This document shows, in pieces, positions 45,695 through 53,288 of a stretch of DNA of 64,000 nucleotides; within the stretch, counting starts at the first letter, position 1; the number at the start of each line of letters is the position of its first letter. Made by a program: the position numbers and the translations under genes. The stretch comes from Pseudomonas sp. ok272 (GTDB lineage: Bacteria; Pseudomonadota; Gammaproteobacteria; Pseudomonadales; Pseudomonadaceae): contig NZ_FOCB01000009.1 of assembly GCF_900109995.1 (NCBI RefSeq), positions 166,937 through 230,936 on the forward strand, in the 5' to 3' direction. The notes below the pieces were generated by a model. It had not been told where the DNA came from. It made no database searches and saw only the letters and a program-made list of their open reading frames with translations.

Positions 45695-46492
45695 TTGAAG
45701 TTTTTGCCGGTTCGCACGGCTTCGCGGATGTTGTTGATGGCCCTCGGTGTGCTGTTCGTGTTGCCGACGTCGGCCTCGCAAGTGGTGCGTGTGGGCGCTG
45801 CACACTTTCCGCCCTACACGGTCCGCCCTGAAAGCGGCGTCGACACCGGCCTGTTGCCGCAGATGATCGCCGCCCTCAACCAGTTGCAAACGGACTTTAC
45901 CTTTGTGTTGGTGCCGACCTCCCTGGCCCGTCGTTTCGGTGATCTCAAGCAGGGCCGGATCGACATGGCGGTTTTCGAGAACCCGTCCTGGGGCTGGCAA
46001 GAGGTGCCGCACACCGCCGTCGACATGGGCCTGGAGGATGCCGAGATCTTTGTTGCACAACAGCAACCGGCACGAGGGCAGGCGTACTTTTCCGATCTGC
46101 GGGGCAAACGTTTGGCGCTGTTCAGCGGTTATCACTACGCCTTCGCCGATTTTAATCCCGACCCCAGGGTTCTCGCGGATAACTACAACGCCAAGCTGAC
46201 CTATTCCCACGACAGCAACTTGCTGATGGTCTTGCGTGGGCGGGCAGACGTCGCCCTGGTCACACGCTCCTATTTGAGCGACTACCTGCTGCGCAATGAG
46301 CCGATCAGGTCACAGTTGCTGGTCTCGGACCGCATCGATCAGGTGTATCACCATTTCGCCCTGATTCGTCCGTCGGCGGCCATCGACGGCGAGGCGTTTG
46401 CCAAGCTGCTACAAGGTCTGCGGGACAACGGACAGATGCTGAAGATTTTTGCGCCCTACAAGATCGCGCTGGTGCCGGTGCCCCAGGGCTGA
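45695..46492 (+). CDS. Periplasmic substrate-binding (PBPb family 3) protein
   Basis: A protein of about 265 residues. A signal peptide (basic start, then MLLMALGVLFVLPTSASQ) is followed by a type II periplasmic binding fold: VRVGAAHFPPYT, GLLPQMIAALNQ, RFGDLKQGRIDMAV, and LRGKRLALFSGYHY. No permease or ATPase is adjacent, so it may act alone or with a distant transporter or sensor. A TTG at 45695 after GAGGTAGG gives a normal signal peptide. It converges with pvdS. Confidence 0.8.
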   Translation: MKFLPVRTASRMLLMALGVLFVLPTSASQVVRVGAAHFPPYTVRPESGVDTGLLPQMIAALNQLQTDFTFVLVPTSLARRFGDLKQGRIDMAVFENPSWGWQEVPHTAVDMGLEDAEIFVAQQQPARGQAYFSDLRGKRLALFSGYHYAFADFNPDPRVLADNYNAKLTYSHDSNLLMVLRGRADVALVTRSYLSDYLLRNEPIRSQLLVSDRIDQVYHHFALIRPSAAIDGEAFAKLLQGLRDNGQMLKIFAPYKIALVPVPQG

Positions 46493-46517
46493 AGTCCGGC
46501 CGCGCCACCTGCGTTCG

Positions 46518-47072
46518 TCAATCCTGGCGCTGGGCAACGGTATCGCGACGTGTCCCCGAGACCTGGCGACAATGCACCAAGGCATCGCGAATCATGAAGT
46601 TGACCAAGGTCGGCGAGACGCCCAGCTCCTTGGCGATGTCCTTTTGTGGCACGCCGTGCAGGCGATACGCCTCGAAGGCGTAACGGGTGCGGCAAGGCAA
46701 TTGGCCCAGGGCGGCGGCGATGTTTTCCAGGGCGCGGAAGTTGATGTGCGAGGTTTCGGGCGAAGCGCCATGGATGACCACATTCAAGCCTTCCTCCTCC
46801 CTGCCTGAGTATTTGTGCTCCAGCGCCTGCTTGCGGTAATGGTCGATCGCCAGGTTACGCACGATCTGAAACAGATAGCTGAGTTGGGCCTTGAACGACG
46901 ACGTGATCTGCGGTGCCGATTGCAGACGGAAGAACGCGTCCTGTACCACGTCTTCGGCGCGGGAGCGGCAGCCGGTGATACGGGCTGCGATCTTGACCAG
47001 GATCAGTCGGTTTTCAACGAACGCTTGAAGTAACGGTGAATCACACCTGCTTGTGGATACTGCTTCCGTCAT
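46518..47072 (-). CDS. pvdS: Iron-starvation extracytoplasmic sigma factor PvdS
   Basis: A 184-residue ECF sigma factor. Its sequence follows PvdS closely: TPLLQAFV-like SPLLQAFVENRLILVKIAARI, CRSRAEDVVQDAFFRLQ, YLFQIVRNLAIDHYRK, and VPQKDIAKELGVSPTLVNFMIRDALVHC. PvdS directs transcription of pyoverdine genes when iron is low. The ATG at 47072 follows AAGGTGA. A Fur box overlaps its promoter. None of the pyoverdine synthesis genes are in the window. Confidence 0.93.
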   Translation of the reverse strand: MTEAVSTSRCDSPLLQAFVENRLILVKIAARITGCRSRAEDVVQDAFFRLQSAPQITSSFKAQLSYLFQIVRNLAIDHYRKQALEHKYSGREEEGLNVVIHGASPETSHINFRALENIAAALGQLPCRTRYAFEAYRLHGVPQKDIAKELGVSPTLVNFMIRDALVHCRQVSGTRRDTVAQRQD

Positions 47073-47142
47073 GGAAATCACCTTATTGCAAAAAGGGAAT
47101 AGGACGGTCAGCGGTTCGGATCCGTCCTACGCGTCGACGGAC

Positions 47143-47172
47143 AAGCTAGGCTTAATGATAATCGTTGTCAAT
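47143..47172 (-). promoter_or_regulatory. pvdS promoter with overlapping Fur box
   Basis: On the minus strand there is a -35 TTGACA (47166-47171), a 17-base spacer and a -10 TAGCTT (47143-47148). AATGATAATCGTTGTC at 47154-47169 matches 14 of the 16 bases of the Fur consensus core and covers the -35 and spacer. A TAGGACGG/CCGTCCTA hairpin (47100-47129) lies in the transcribed leader. Confidence 0.82.
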
Positions 47173-47323
47173 TGAGGTGGAGGAGTCATTCCATCTGGCA
47201 ACTGCTTTTGGCAATGACCGGTCTTGCGCGCCCTGAGTGTTGTTACATCCGTTATCGAAGCTTGAATTGACCCTCATTTCCTTGCGGGGCAGGCTGGCGA
47301 TTCGATTTGAAAGGAGAGAACGG

Positions 47324-48139
47324 ATGCCCTTCGTAACGATTGATGGACAATCGCTTCACTACATTGATCAAGGGGCGGGGCCGGCGGTGTTGCTGGCCGG
47401 CAGTTATTTATGGGACCAGACCATGTGGGCGCCGCAGATCACGGCGTTGTCCCAACTCTATCGGGTCATTGCCTTGGACCTGTGGGGACACGGCGACTCC
47501 GGGCCGCTGCCGCAGAAGACCGCCTCGCTGGATGATGTGGCGCGCCAGGCACTGGCGTTGTTGGATCATCTGGCACTTGAGCGGGTGACGCTCGTGGGGC
47601 TTTCTGTCGGTGGCATGTGGGGCGTGCGCCTGGTGCTTTCGGCCCCGCAGCGCGTCAACGGCTTGGTGCTGATGGACACCTATGCCGGGGCCGAGCCCGA
47701 GGCGACTCGACACTACTACTTCGCGCTGCTCCAACACATCTTCGATGCGGGTGAGATTGCGCCGCACCTGCTCGACATCATCGTGCCAATATTCTTCCGG
47801 CCGGGCATCGATCCTCAATCAGCACTTTACCAAGGGTTTCGCGCGTCACTGGCTGCGCTGCCCTCGGACCGCCTGCGTTCGAGTATCGTGCCGCTGGGGC
47901 GTATTACGTTTGGGCGTGACGACGTGCGGGCGCGGCTGTGTTCGTTGGATCCGCTGAGCACCCTGGTGATGTGTGGTGAAGAGGATCAACCCAGGCCGCC
48001 CGAGGAGACCCGGGAAATGGCTAGGTTGATTGGTTGCCCGTCTGTGTTGGTGCCGCAGGCCGGACATATTTCCAGCCTGGAGAACGCCTCGTTTGTCACC
48101 GAGGCGTTGCTCAGGTTTCTCGCCCAGAGGCAGTCGTAG
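47324..48139 (+). CDS. Alpha/beta-fold hydrolase
   Basis: A 271-residue hydrolase. The strand DLWGHGDSGP precedes the nucleophile elbow GLSVGGMWG (serine), and the C-terminal AGHISSLE provides the catalytic histidine. It resembles enol-lactonase and chloroperoxidase-like proteins; the substrate is unknown. AAAGGAGA lies before the ATG at 47324. It is divergent from pvdS and might respond to the same Fur-controlled region, but no sigma-PvdS box was found. Confidence 0.88.
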   Translation: MPFVTIDGQSLHYIDQGAGPAVLLAGSYLWDQTMWAPQITALSQLYRVIALDLWGHGDSGPLPQKTASLDDVARQALALLDHLALERVTLVGLSVGGMWGVRLVLSAPQRVNGLVLMDTYAGAEPEATRHYYFALLQHIFDAGEIAPHLLDIIVPIFFRPGIDPQSALYQGFRASLAALPSDRLRSSIVPLGRITFGRDDVRARLCSLDPLSTLVMCGEEDQPRPPEETREMARLIGCPSVLVPQAGHISSLENASFVTEALLRFLAQRQS

Positions 48140-48167
48140 ACGCTCAGGCCTTAGCACAAACCGGTGT

Positions 48168-48935
48168 TTACTTCGGCCCCAGGATCTTCGCCAGCTTGTC
48201 TGGCGATGGCGCGCCTTGTTGCTGCTGCAACTCGCCCTTGTCGTCCATGTAGAAGATCGCCGGGGTGGCCGACAGCTCCAGTTCGTCCATCAATGCCATG
48301 TTGGCGTCGAGCTTGGCCTGGACCTCGGCCGGGATGGTTTTCAGTGGCTTGAGGGCGCTTTGCTTGCCGGCCTTCTCGTGCTCGTCGAGGGCCTTGCTCG
48401 GGTCCTTGCTGGCCAGCAGGGCCGCGGATTTGCCCGGGCTGTCTTCGCGGATGATGCCGACCATGATGTGCCGCAACTGCACCTTGCCCGCCTTGACCCA
48501 CGGGCGAGCCTGCTCCCAGAACATGTTGCAGTAAGGGCAGTTCGGGTCGCTGAACAGGTAGACCACCCGGGGTGCATCCTTGTTGCCGTCGGCGATCCAG
48601 TGGCTGGCGTCCATCTTGGCCCAGACTTCCTTGGCCATCGGTGCGTAGACCAGCTTCTGCAGGGGCTCGGCGCTCAGGTCCTTGCCGTCGGCATCGTACA
48701 GGTTACCCAGCAACACATGCTTGCCATCAGGCGTCAGGTACAGGGCCATGCCGCGGTTCTGGTACTGCGCGGCATACCCGCGCAGGCCGTCGGGGGCGTC
48801 GAAGCTGCCGATGATCTTGGCACCTTTGGCCTGGATCTTCTGGATCGCCGCAGGCAGTTCTTCGGCCTGGACCCAGGGTGTGTGCAACAGGGCAGCGCCC
48901 AGGGTCAGCGTCAGCAGGTGGCGGAAGCGGGGCAT
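48168..48935 (-). CDS. dsbG: Thiol:disulfide interchange protein DsbG
   Basis: A 255-residue periplasmic protein. A signal peptide ends near VQAEE. An N-terminal dimerisation domain is followed by a thioredoxin domain with the CPYC motif in FSDPNCPYCNMFW and the cis-proline in LSATPAIFY. DsbG protects single cysteines from oxidation and is kept reduced by DsbD. Its start overlaps the end of the upstream TlpA-like gene by 25 bases. Confidence 0.93.
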   Translation of the reverse strand: MPRFRHLLTLTLGAALLHTPWVQAEELPAAIQKIQAKGAKIIGSFDAPDGLRGYAAQYQNRGMALYLTPDGKHVLLGNLYDADGKDLSAEPLQKLVYAPMAKEVWAKMDASHWIADGNKDAPRVVYLFSDPNCPYCNMFWEQARPWVKAGKVQLRHIMVGIIREDSPGKSAALLASKDPSKALDEHEKAGKQSALKPLKTIPAEVQAKLDANMALMDELELSATPAIFYMDDKGELQQQQGAPSPDKLAKILGPK

Positions 48936-49774
48936 GGCAGTTTTTTCCTTGAAGGTGTGTCGGAAAGAGGGGCGTCGTCAAAGTTTTCCAGGGCGCGGGC
49001 CAGGCTGGCTTCGGACAGCTCGCCCAGGTGGCTACCCAGTAGCCGCCCATCAGCGCCATAGAACAGCGTCGTGGGCAAGGCCATGGAACCCACCGCCTGG
49101 CCCAGCCGGCCACCGCTGTCGAACAACACGTTGGACAGGCTCAGGCCCTGGGTGGCGAGGAAGGTGCTGACGCTTTGCATGCTTTCGCCCTGATTGACGA
49201 ACAGGAACGTCAGGTCGGAGCGCTTTTGTTGGGCGTTTTCCAGCACCGGCATTTCTCGCCGGCACGGTGGGCACCAGGTGGCCCAGAGGTTGATCACCAA
49301 CGGCCCGCCCTTGTAGTCGGTGAGCTGCACGGTTTCACCGGCGGCATTGCGCAAGGTGATGTCGGGCAGGCGGGTGCCTTGTTCGTAGAGGTTCAGCGAC
49401 AGGCTGGCCAGCACCCAGAACACCACGCCGCTACCCACGCCGAACCCCAGGGGTTTGCGCAGGGCCGGGCGTCGCCAGCCCCAGGCGGCGGAGGCCAGGA
49501 GCAGGGTCACGACACCGGGCCAGGCGAGGAAGCCGCCATCGCGCAGGTCGACAATTTGCCAGGCGTCATTGCGGTAGTAAGACCAATAGACGAGGACAAA
49601 GCTGATCCGGGCGGCGAGCAGGCCCAGCAGGAACAAACCGAACAACGCCGACTCGGGGTTTTCACCGCCGCGCTTGGCCACCCGCCAGCCGACGAAGGTC
49701 GCCAGTACCAGGGCACTGATCAGCAGCAGGTGGTTGAGGGCAATGGCAAAGGTGCCGAGGGTGAAGGTCAGCAT
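48911..49774 (-). CDS. dsbE: TlpA/DsbE-like thiol-disulfide oxidoreductase with Lgt-like membrane domain
   Basis: A 287-residue protein. The first 120 residues form four hydrophobic helices with a stretch (AARISFVLVYWSYY, DLRDGGFLAWPG) that resembles part of prolipoprotein diacylglyceryl transferase. The C-terminal thioredoxin domain has the active site WATWCPPCRREMP and the cis-proline in MALPTTLFY. It is the middle gene of a dsbD-dsbE-dsbG operon, so it probably takes electrons from DsbD. The Lgt-like module is too short to be an active transferase. It overlaps dsbD by one base. Confidence 0.88.
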   Translation of the reverse strand: MLTFTLGTFAIALNHLLLISALVLATFVGWRVAKRGGENPESALFGLFLLGLLAARISFVLVYWSYYRNDAWQIVDLRDGGFLAWPGVVTLLLASAAWGWRRPALRKPLGFGVGSGVVFWVLASLSLNLYEQGTRLPDITLRNAAGETVQLTDYKGGPLVINLWATWCPPCRREMPVLENAQQKRSDLTFLFVNQGESMQSVSTFLATQGLSLSNVLFDSGGRLGQAVGSMALPTTLFYGADGRLLGSHLGELSEASLARALENFDDAPLSDTPSRKKLPCPASATC

Positions 49775-51516
49775 CAGCGAGCGTCCCGAGTGATGTTCCA
49801 GCGTTGCAGGAAACCGGTGGCGTCCACTTCCCCGGTGATGCGCTGGCTGCGGCGTTCTTCGCCGTCACCGGCGATCCACACGAAGCTGGGAGGCCCAGGC
49901 ACCTTGTAGCGCTCCAACAGCTCGCGGCTCGCGGCGTTGTCGGCGGTTACGTCCAGGCGCAACAGGCGGACGTCTTTGAGCGCCTCCATCACCTGGGGTT
50001 TGCCGAACACCTGTTTCTCCATGATCTTGCACGACACGCACCAGTCGGCGTAGTAGTCCAGCAGTACCCACTGGCCTTGAGCGCGTGCGGCGTCCAGTTC
50101 GCGTTGCAGGGCGGCGGGCTCCTTGATCGTGGTGAAGGCGTCGTGGGCCGTAGGGCTGGCGATACCGCTTGAGGCGGGGGCGCGGAACACCTGCAGGGGC
50201 TTGAACAGGTCATCGCTGCCACCGGCCGCACCGATCACCAGCAAGCTGCCCCACAACCCGGACAGCAGCGCGACGCTGCCGAACACATGGGCGGCGCGGC
50301 CAAAGCCAGCGGTCTGGCGCCAGGCGCAGTAGGCAACGATCAGCAGCAACGCACCCCACAGACCGACCCACAGCGACTCATCCAACACCGGGCGCACCAT
50401 CACCAAGGCGGTGCCCAGGAACAGGAAGCCGAAGATGCCTTTGAGCAGGTTCATCCAGGCACCGGGCTTGGGCAGGAAACGATTGCCAACGGTCACCAGC
50501 AGCAGCAGCGGCAAGCCGATGCCCAGGCCCATGGCGAACAGGATCAGCCCGCCGTGCAGCGCATTGCCGCTTTGGGCGATGTACAGCAAGGCGCCGGCCA
50601 GCGGGGCGGTCATGCACGGGCCAACCAGCAGGCCGGACAACGCGCCAAGGACCCCGGCGCCGAGCAGGCTGCCGCCACCTTGTTTGCGGCTGGCGTTTTC
50701 CAGGCGATCACGCAGGGCCGCTGGCAGTTGCAGTTCGAAGAAGCCAAACATCGGCAGCGACAGCAGGACAAAGATCACCGCGAAGCTGCCCAGCAGCCAG
50801 GCGTTCTGCAGCAGCGCCTGCAAGTTGGCCCCCAGCAGCGCGGCGATCACGCCCAGCGCCGCATACACCAGGGCCATGCTCACCACATAGCTGCCGGCCA
50901 GGGCAAAGCCGCGCTTGGGGCTGGCACCGCTGCCGACGATCAGGCCGGCGAGAATCGGCAGCATCGGCAACGAGCAAGGGGCGAAGGCCAGCAACAGGCC
51001 CAGGCCAAAGAACACCAACAGGCTCCAGCCCAGCGCACGCTGTTGCAGGCCGCTGGCCAGGGCTTGATCCGGGGCTTGGGACGCATTGGTCGTGACTGTC
51101 GCGGCACCACCGCCCAGGTCCACCACCTGGGTTTGCGGCGGGTAACACAGGCCGGCATCGGCACAGCCCTGGAAGCCGACTTTAATCTGCCCGCTGGCCC
51201 CGGCCGGGATCTTCAGTTCCAGGCCCTGGCGATAGACCTGCTGGTCGCCGAAGAACTCGTCGCTATGGGCCTCGCCCTCGGGCAGCGCGGGTTTGTGGGC
51301 CTCGGGCAGGCCGCTGAAGGTCATGCGCTTCTGATACAGGTAGTAGCCATCGGCGATTTGCCAGAACAACTGGGTTTCGCCCGACTCCAGTTTTTCCGAG
51401 GTGAAGACGAACGCCTTGGCCACGGGCAAGAACTCGGCTTTGGTCTCGAATGGATTCGACGCGGCCTGGGCCAGGCCAGCAAAGACAAACAGCAACAGTG
51501 TGAACAGACGACGCAT
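49774..51516 (-). CDS. dsbD: Thiol:disulfide interchange protein DsbD
   Basis: A 580-residue membrane electron carrier. A signal peptide is followed by the N-terminal periplasmic domain with the cysteine pair in GCADAGLCYPP. Eight hydrophobic segments span roughly residues 165-430, with CSLPMLP and CMTAPL carrying the membrane cysteines. The C-terminal thioredoxin domain has YADWCVSCKIMEKQVF. DsbD passes electrons from cytoplasmic thioredoxin to DsbG and DsbE. The ATG at 51516 follows AAGG. Confidence 0.94.
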   Translation of the reverse strand: MRRLFTLLLFVFAGLAQAASNPFETKAEFLPVAKAFVFTSEKLESGETQLFWQIADGYYLYQKRMTFSGLPEAHKPALPEGEAHSDEFFGDQQVYRQGLELKIPAGASGQIKVGFQGCADAGLCYPPQTQVVDLGGGAATVTTNASQAPDQALASGLQQRALGWSLLVFFGLGLLLAFAPCSLPMLPILAGLIVGSGASPKRGFALAGSYVVSMALVYAALGVIAALLGANLQALLQNAWLLGSFAVIFVLLSLPMFGFFELQLPAALRDRLENASRKQGGGSLLGAGVLGALSGLLVGPCMTAPLAGALLYIAQSGNALHGGLILFAMGLGIGLPLLLLVTVGNRFLPKPGAWMNLLKGIFGFLFLGTALVMVRPVLDESLWVGLWGALLLIVAYCAWRQTAGFGRAAHVFGSVALLSGLWGSLLVIGAAGGSDDLFKPLQVFRAPASSGIASPTAHDAFTTIKEPAALQRELDAARAQGQWVLLDYYADWCVSCKIMEKQVFGKPQVMEALKDVRLLRLDVTADNAASRELLERYKVPGPPSFVWIAGDGEERRSQRITGEVDATGFLQRWNITRDAR

Positions 51517-51563
51517 GGGTAAGCCTTGTACCAGGTGCAATTGCGTGCACGATGAAGGGTGGC

Positions 51564-51584
51564 GATTAACCCGTGATTAACCCG
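51564..51584. promoter_or_regulatory. GATTAACCCG direct repeat upstream of dsbD
   Basis: GATTAACCCG occurs at 51564-51573 and again at 51575-51584, an 11-base period. This is the usual form of an OmpR-family binding site. It lies about 50 bases before dsbD, and the OmpR-type gene dsbR is 1 kb away, so DsbR is the natural candidate to bind. Confidence 0.55.
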
Positions 51585-51604
51585 CCTTGGCGCGCAGGCG
51601 TCAA

Positions 51605-51640
51605 CACCCAGGCGCCATCGTCGTCGAAGGCGCCTGGGTG
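51605..51640. terminator. 12-bp perfect hairpin after the hemopexin-like gene
   Basis: CACCCAGGCGCC and GGCGCCTGGGTG flank a 12-base loop, six bases past the stop codon. The U tract is short, but the stem is strong enough to separate this gene from the dsb operon. Confidence 0.75.
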
Positions 51641-51645
51641 AGTCG

Positions 51646-52347
51646 TCAGTCCCTCAGCAGCCCGGGCCAGGACTCGTCGTCGACATCGATCAGGCCGGAA
51701 TCTGCCTTGTTTTCTTCGATGTTGTAGCGAATGTATTGATTGTTGGTCAGGAACACATAGTAGTAGCTGTCGGCAAAGGTACGGTCATTTTGCACGGCGG
51801 TAATGATCCGGTCTTTATAAGGGCTCAGTCCGGGCCAGGTGTGTGAGTTGATAGTTTCGACTTTGAAGTTGTTCCAAGGAGGCTCAAATTGAATGGAGCG
51901 TCCGTCGTTCATAAGGAAGCGGAATAAATAAGGATAGCCTGATACTTTCCACCAAGTTCCGGCAATGATTCGATCGAAGTAAGGAAGTAACGGTGCCCAA
52001 AAAGTCGTTGCCAGGGGGTACATGCCAGCCACGTTATCCTTATCTTGATCGTACTTGCAGACCATGGGTGTGCCGTTGTCTTTGTAAAATAGCCAAAGGA
52101 AATCGTCGTCGATACCTTTAACGTGATCACCCATGATTCCATTGGAGCTGAAGCCAAAACGCAGGTGCTTGACGTGGGGGTGAAACGCGCCCCAGTTGCT
52201 TTCTTTTACGTCGCTGGGGTAGTCGTCGGGGACTTGGTTGTCGCCGATGTTGAAGCGGGTGTAAGTATTGCTGTCTTTAAAGAAGAAATAGCAGCGGTCT
52301 TTTCCGGATCGCCAATCCACGGCGACGACGTTTTCAAGTTTAGGCAT
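51646..52347 (-). CDS. Four-blade hemopexin-repeat protein
   Basis: A 233-residue protein without a signal peptide. Four tandem hemopexin-like repeats start near residues 4, 78, 133 and 190. Each has the pattern of a beta hairpin such as YFFFKDSNTYTRF or YYYVFLTNNQYIRYNI, followed later by a tryptophan-proline turn (TWPGL, SWPGL). Four repeats make a complete propeller, as in photopexins and plant albumins. Ligands of this fold include haem, metal ions and polyamines; none can be chosen here. AAAGGA precedes the ATG. Base composition is clearly lower in GC than the flanking dsb genes (about 43% in one sampled 60-base line), which suggests acquisition. Confidence 0.85.
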   Translation of the reverse strand: MPKLENVVAVDWRSGKDRCYFFFKDSNTYTRFNIGDNQVPDDYPSDVKESNWGAFHPHVKHLRFGFSSNGIMGDHVKGIDDDFLWLFYKDNGTPMVCKYDQDKDNVAGMYPLATTFWAPLLPYFDRIIAGTWWKVSGYPYLFRFLMNDGRSIQFEPPWNNFKVETINSHTWPGLSPYKDRIITAVQNDRTFADSYYYVFLTNNQYIRYNIEENKADSGLIDVDDESWPGLLRD

Positions 52348-52607
52348 GGCCTGATTCCTTTCAGGTGGATGGTTAAGTTAGTGAGTTGGGTATTGCACGC
52401 CAAGGCTATCGTGTTGCCCGGCATTTTAACTGCACTATTTGATAGGCGAATGTTTCGATGGTTAATCGTTGCCAGTACCAATAGGGCGGAGAAGAGGCGC
52501 CGGGGAAGGTGTTGCAAACGCTTGCTGTTCGTCTGCGGTGGTCCTTGCCATAATTGCGCCTTAATCCCCCCCTGCTGCAATCACGTCTTTGCCCATGGAG
52601 TTCGCCC

Positions 52608-53288
52608 ATGCACGTACTGGTTTGTGAAGATGATGAGTTGATCGCCAGTGGCATTGTTGCCGGCCTCACGGCCCAGGGTCTGACCGTGGAGCATGTGGCG
52701 ACGGCCTCGGCGGCACGGGCGATGCTCAAGGTGGCGGAATTCGACGTGATGGTGCTCGACCTGGGACTTCCCGATGAAGACGGTCTGAAGCTGCTGACCC
52801 AGTTGCGTCGTCAGGGCCTGGAGATCCCGGTGCTGATCCTCACCGCCCGCGATTCGGTCACCGACCGGGTCGATGGCCTGCAAGCCGGGGCGGACGACTA
52901 CCTGCTCAAACCCTTCGACCTGCGCGAACTGGCTGCGCGCCTGCATACCTTGCTGCGCCGCGTCGCGGGGCGCAGCGTCAACCTGATCGAGCACGGCGCC
53001 CTGACCTACGACCCCAGCACCCGCGAAACCCTGCTCGCCGGGCAACCCGTCGACCTGTCGCGCCGCGAGCAATCGTTGCTGCAAGCCTTGTTGCACAACC
53101 GTGGCCGGGTGCTGTCCACCGAGCAACTCAAGGACAGCGTCTACGGCTTCAACGATGAGTTGGAAAGCAACGCCCTCAACGTGCACATCCACCACCTGCG
53201 CCGCAAGCTGGGCAACGGCATCGTCGAGACGGTGCGCGGCCTGGGCTATCGCCTGGGGCCGGCCGATGATGGAGAACAATCGAAGTGA
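52608..53288 (+). CDS. dsbR: OmpR-family response regulator of the dsb locus (DsbR-like)
   Basis: A 226-residue regulator. The receiver has LVCEDDELIASG, VMVLDLGLPDEDG and the lysine in YLLKPFD. The winged-helix domain contains LLQALLHNRGRVLSTEQL and LNVHIHHLRRKLG. In P. aeruginosa the genes next to dsbDEG encode a copper-responsive pair, DsbR-DsbS, and the arrangement here is the same apart from the inserted hemopexin-like gene. GGAG lies before the ATG at 52608. It is coupled to dsbS by a shared TGATG. Confidence 0.88.
   Translation: MHVLVCEDDELIASGIVAGLTAQGLTVEHVATASAARAMLKVAEFDVMVLDLGLPDEDGLKLLTQLRRQGLEIPVLILTARDSVTDRVDGLQAGADDYLLKPFDLRELAARLHTLLRRVAGRSVNLIEHGALTYDPSTRETLLAGQPVDLSRREQSLLQALLHNRGRVLSTEQLKDSVYGFNDELESNALNVHIHHLRRKLGNGIVETVRGLGYRLGPADDGEQSK

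Noticed and set aside
48911..49250. An active prolipoprotein diacylglyceryl transferase domain in the TlpA-like protein
   Set aside because: Only a short stretch is similar, and it lies in the N-terminal part encoded at the higher coordinates; the full set of Lgt catalytic residues is missing.
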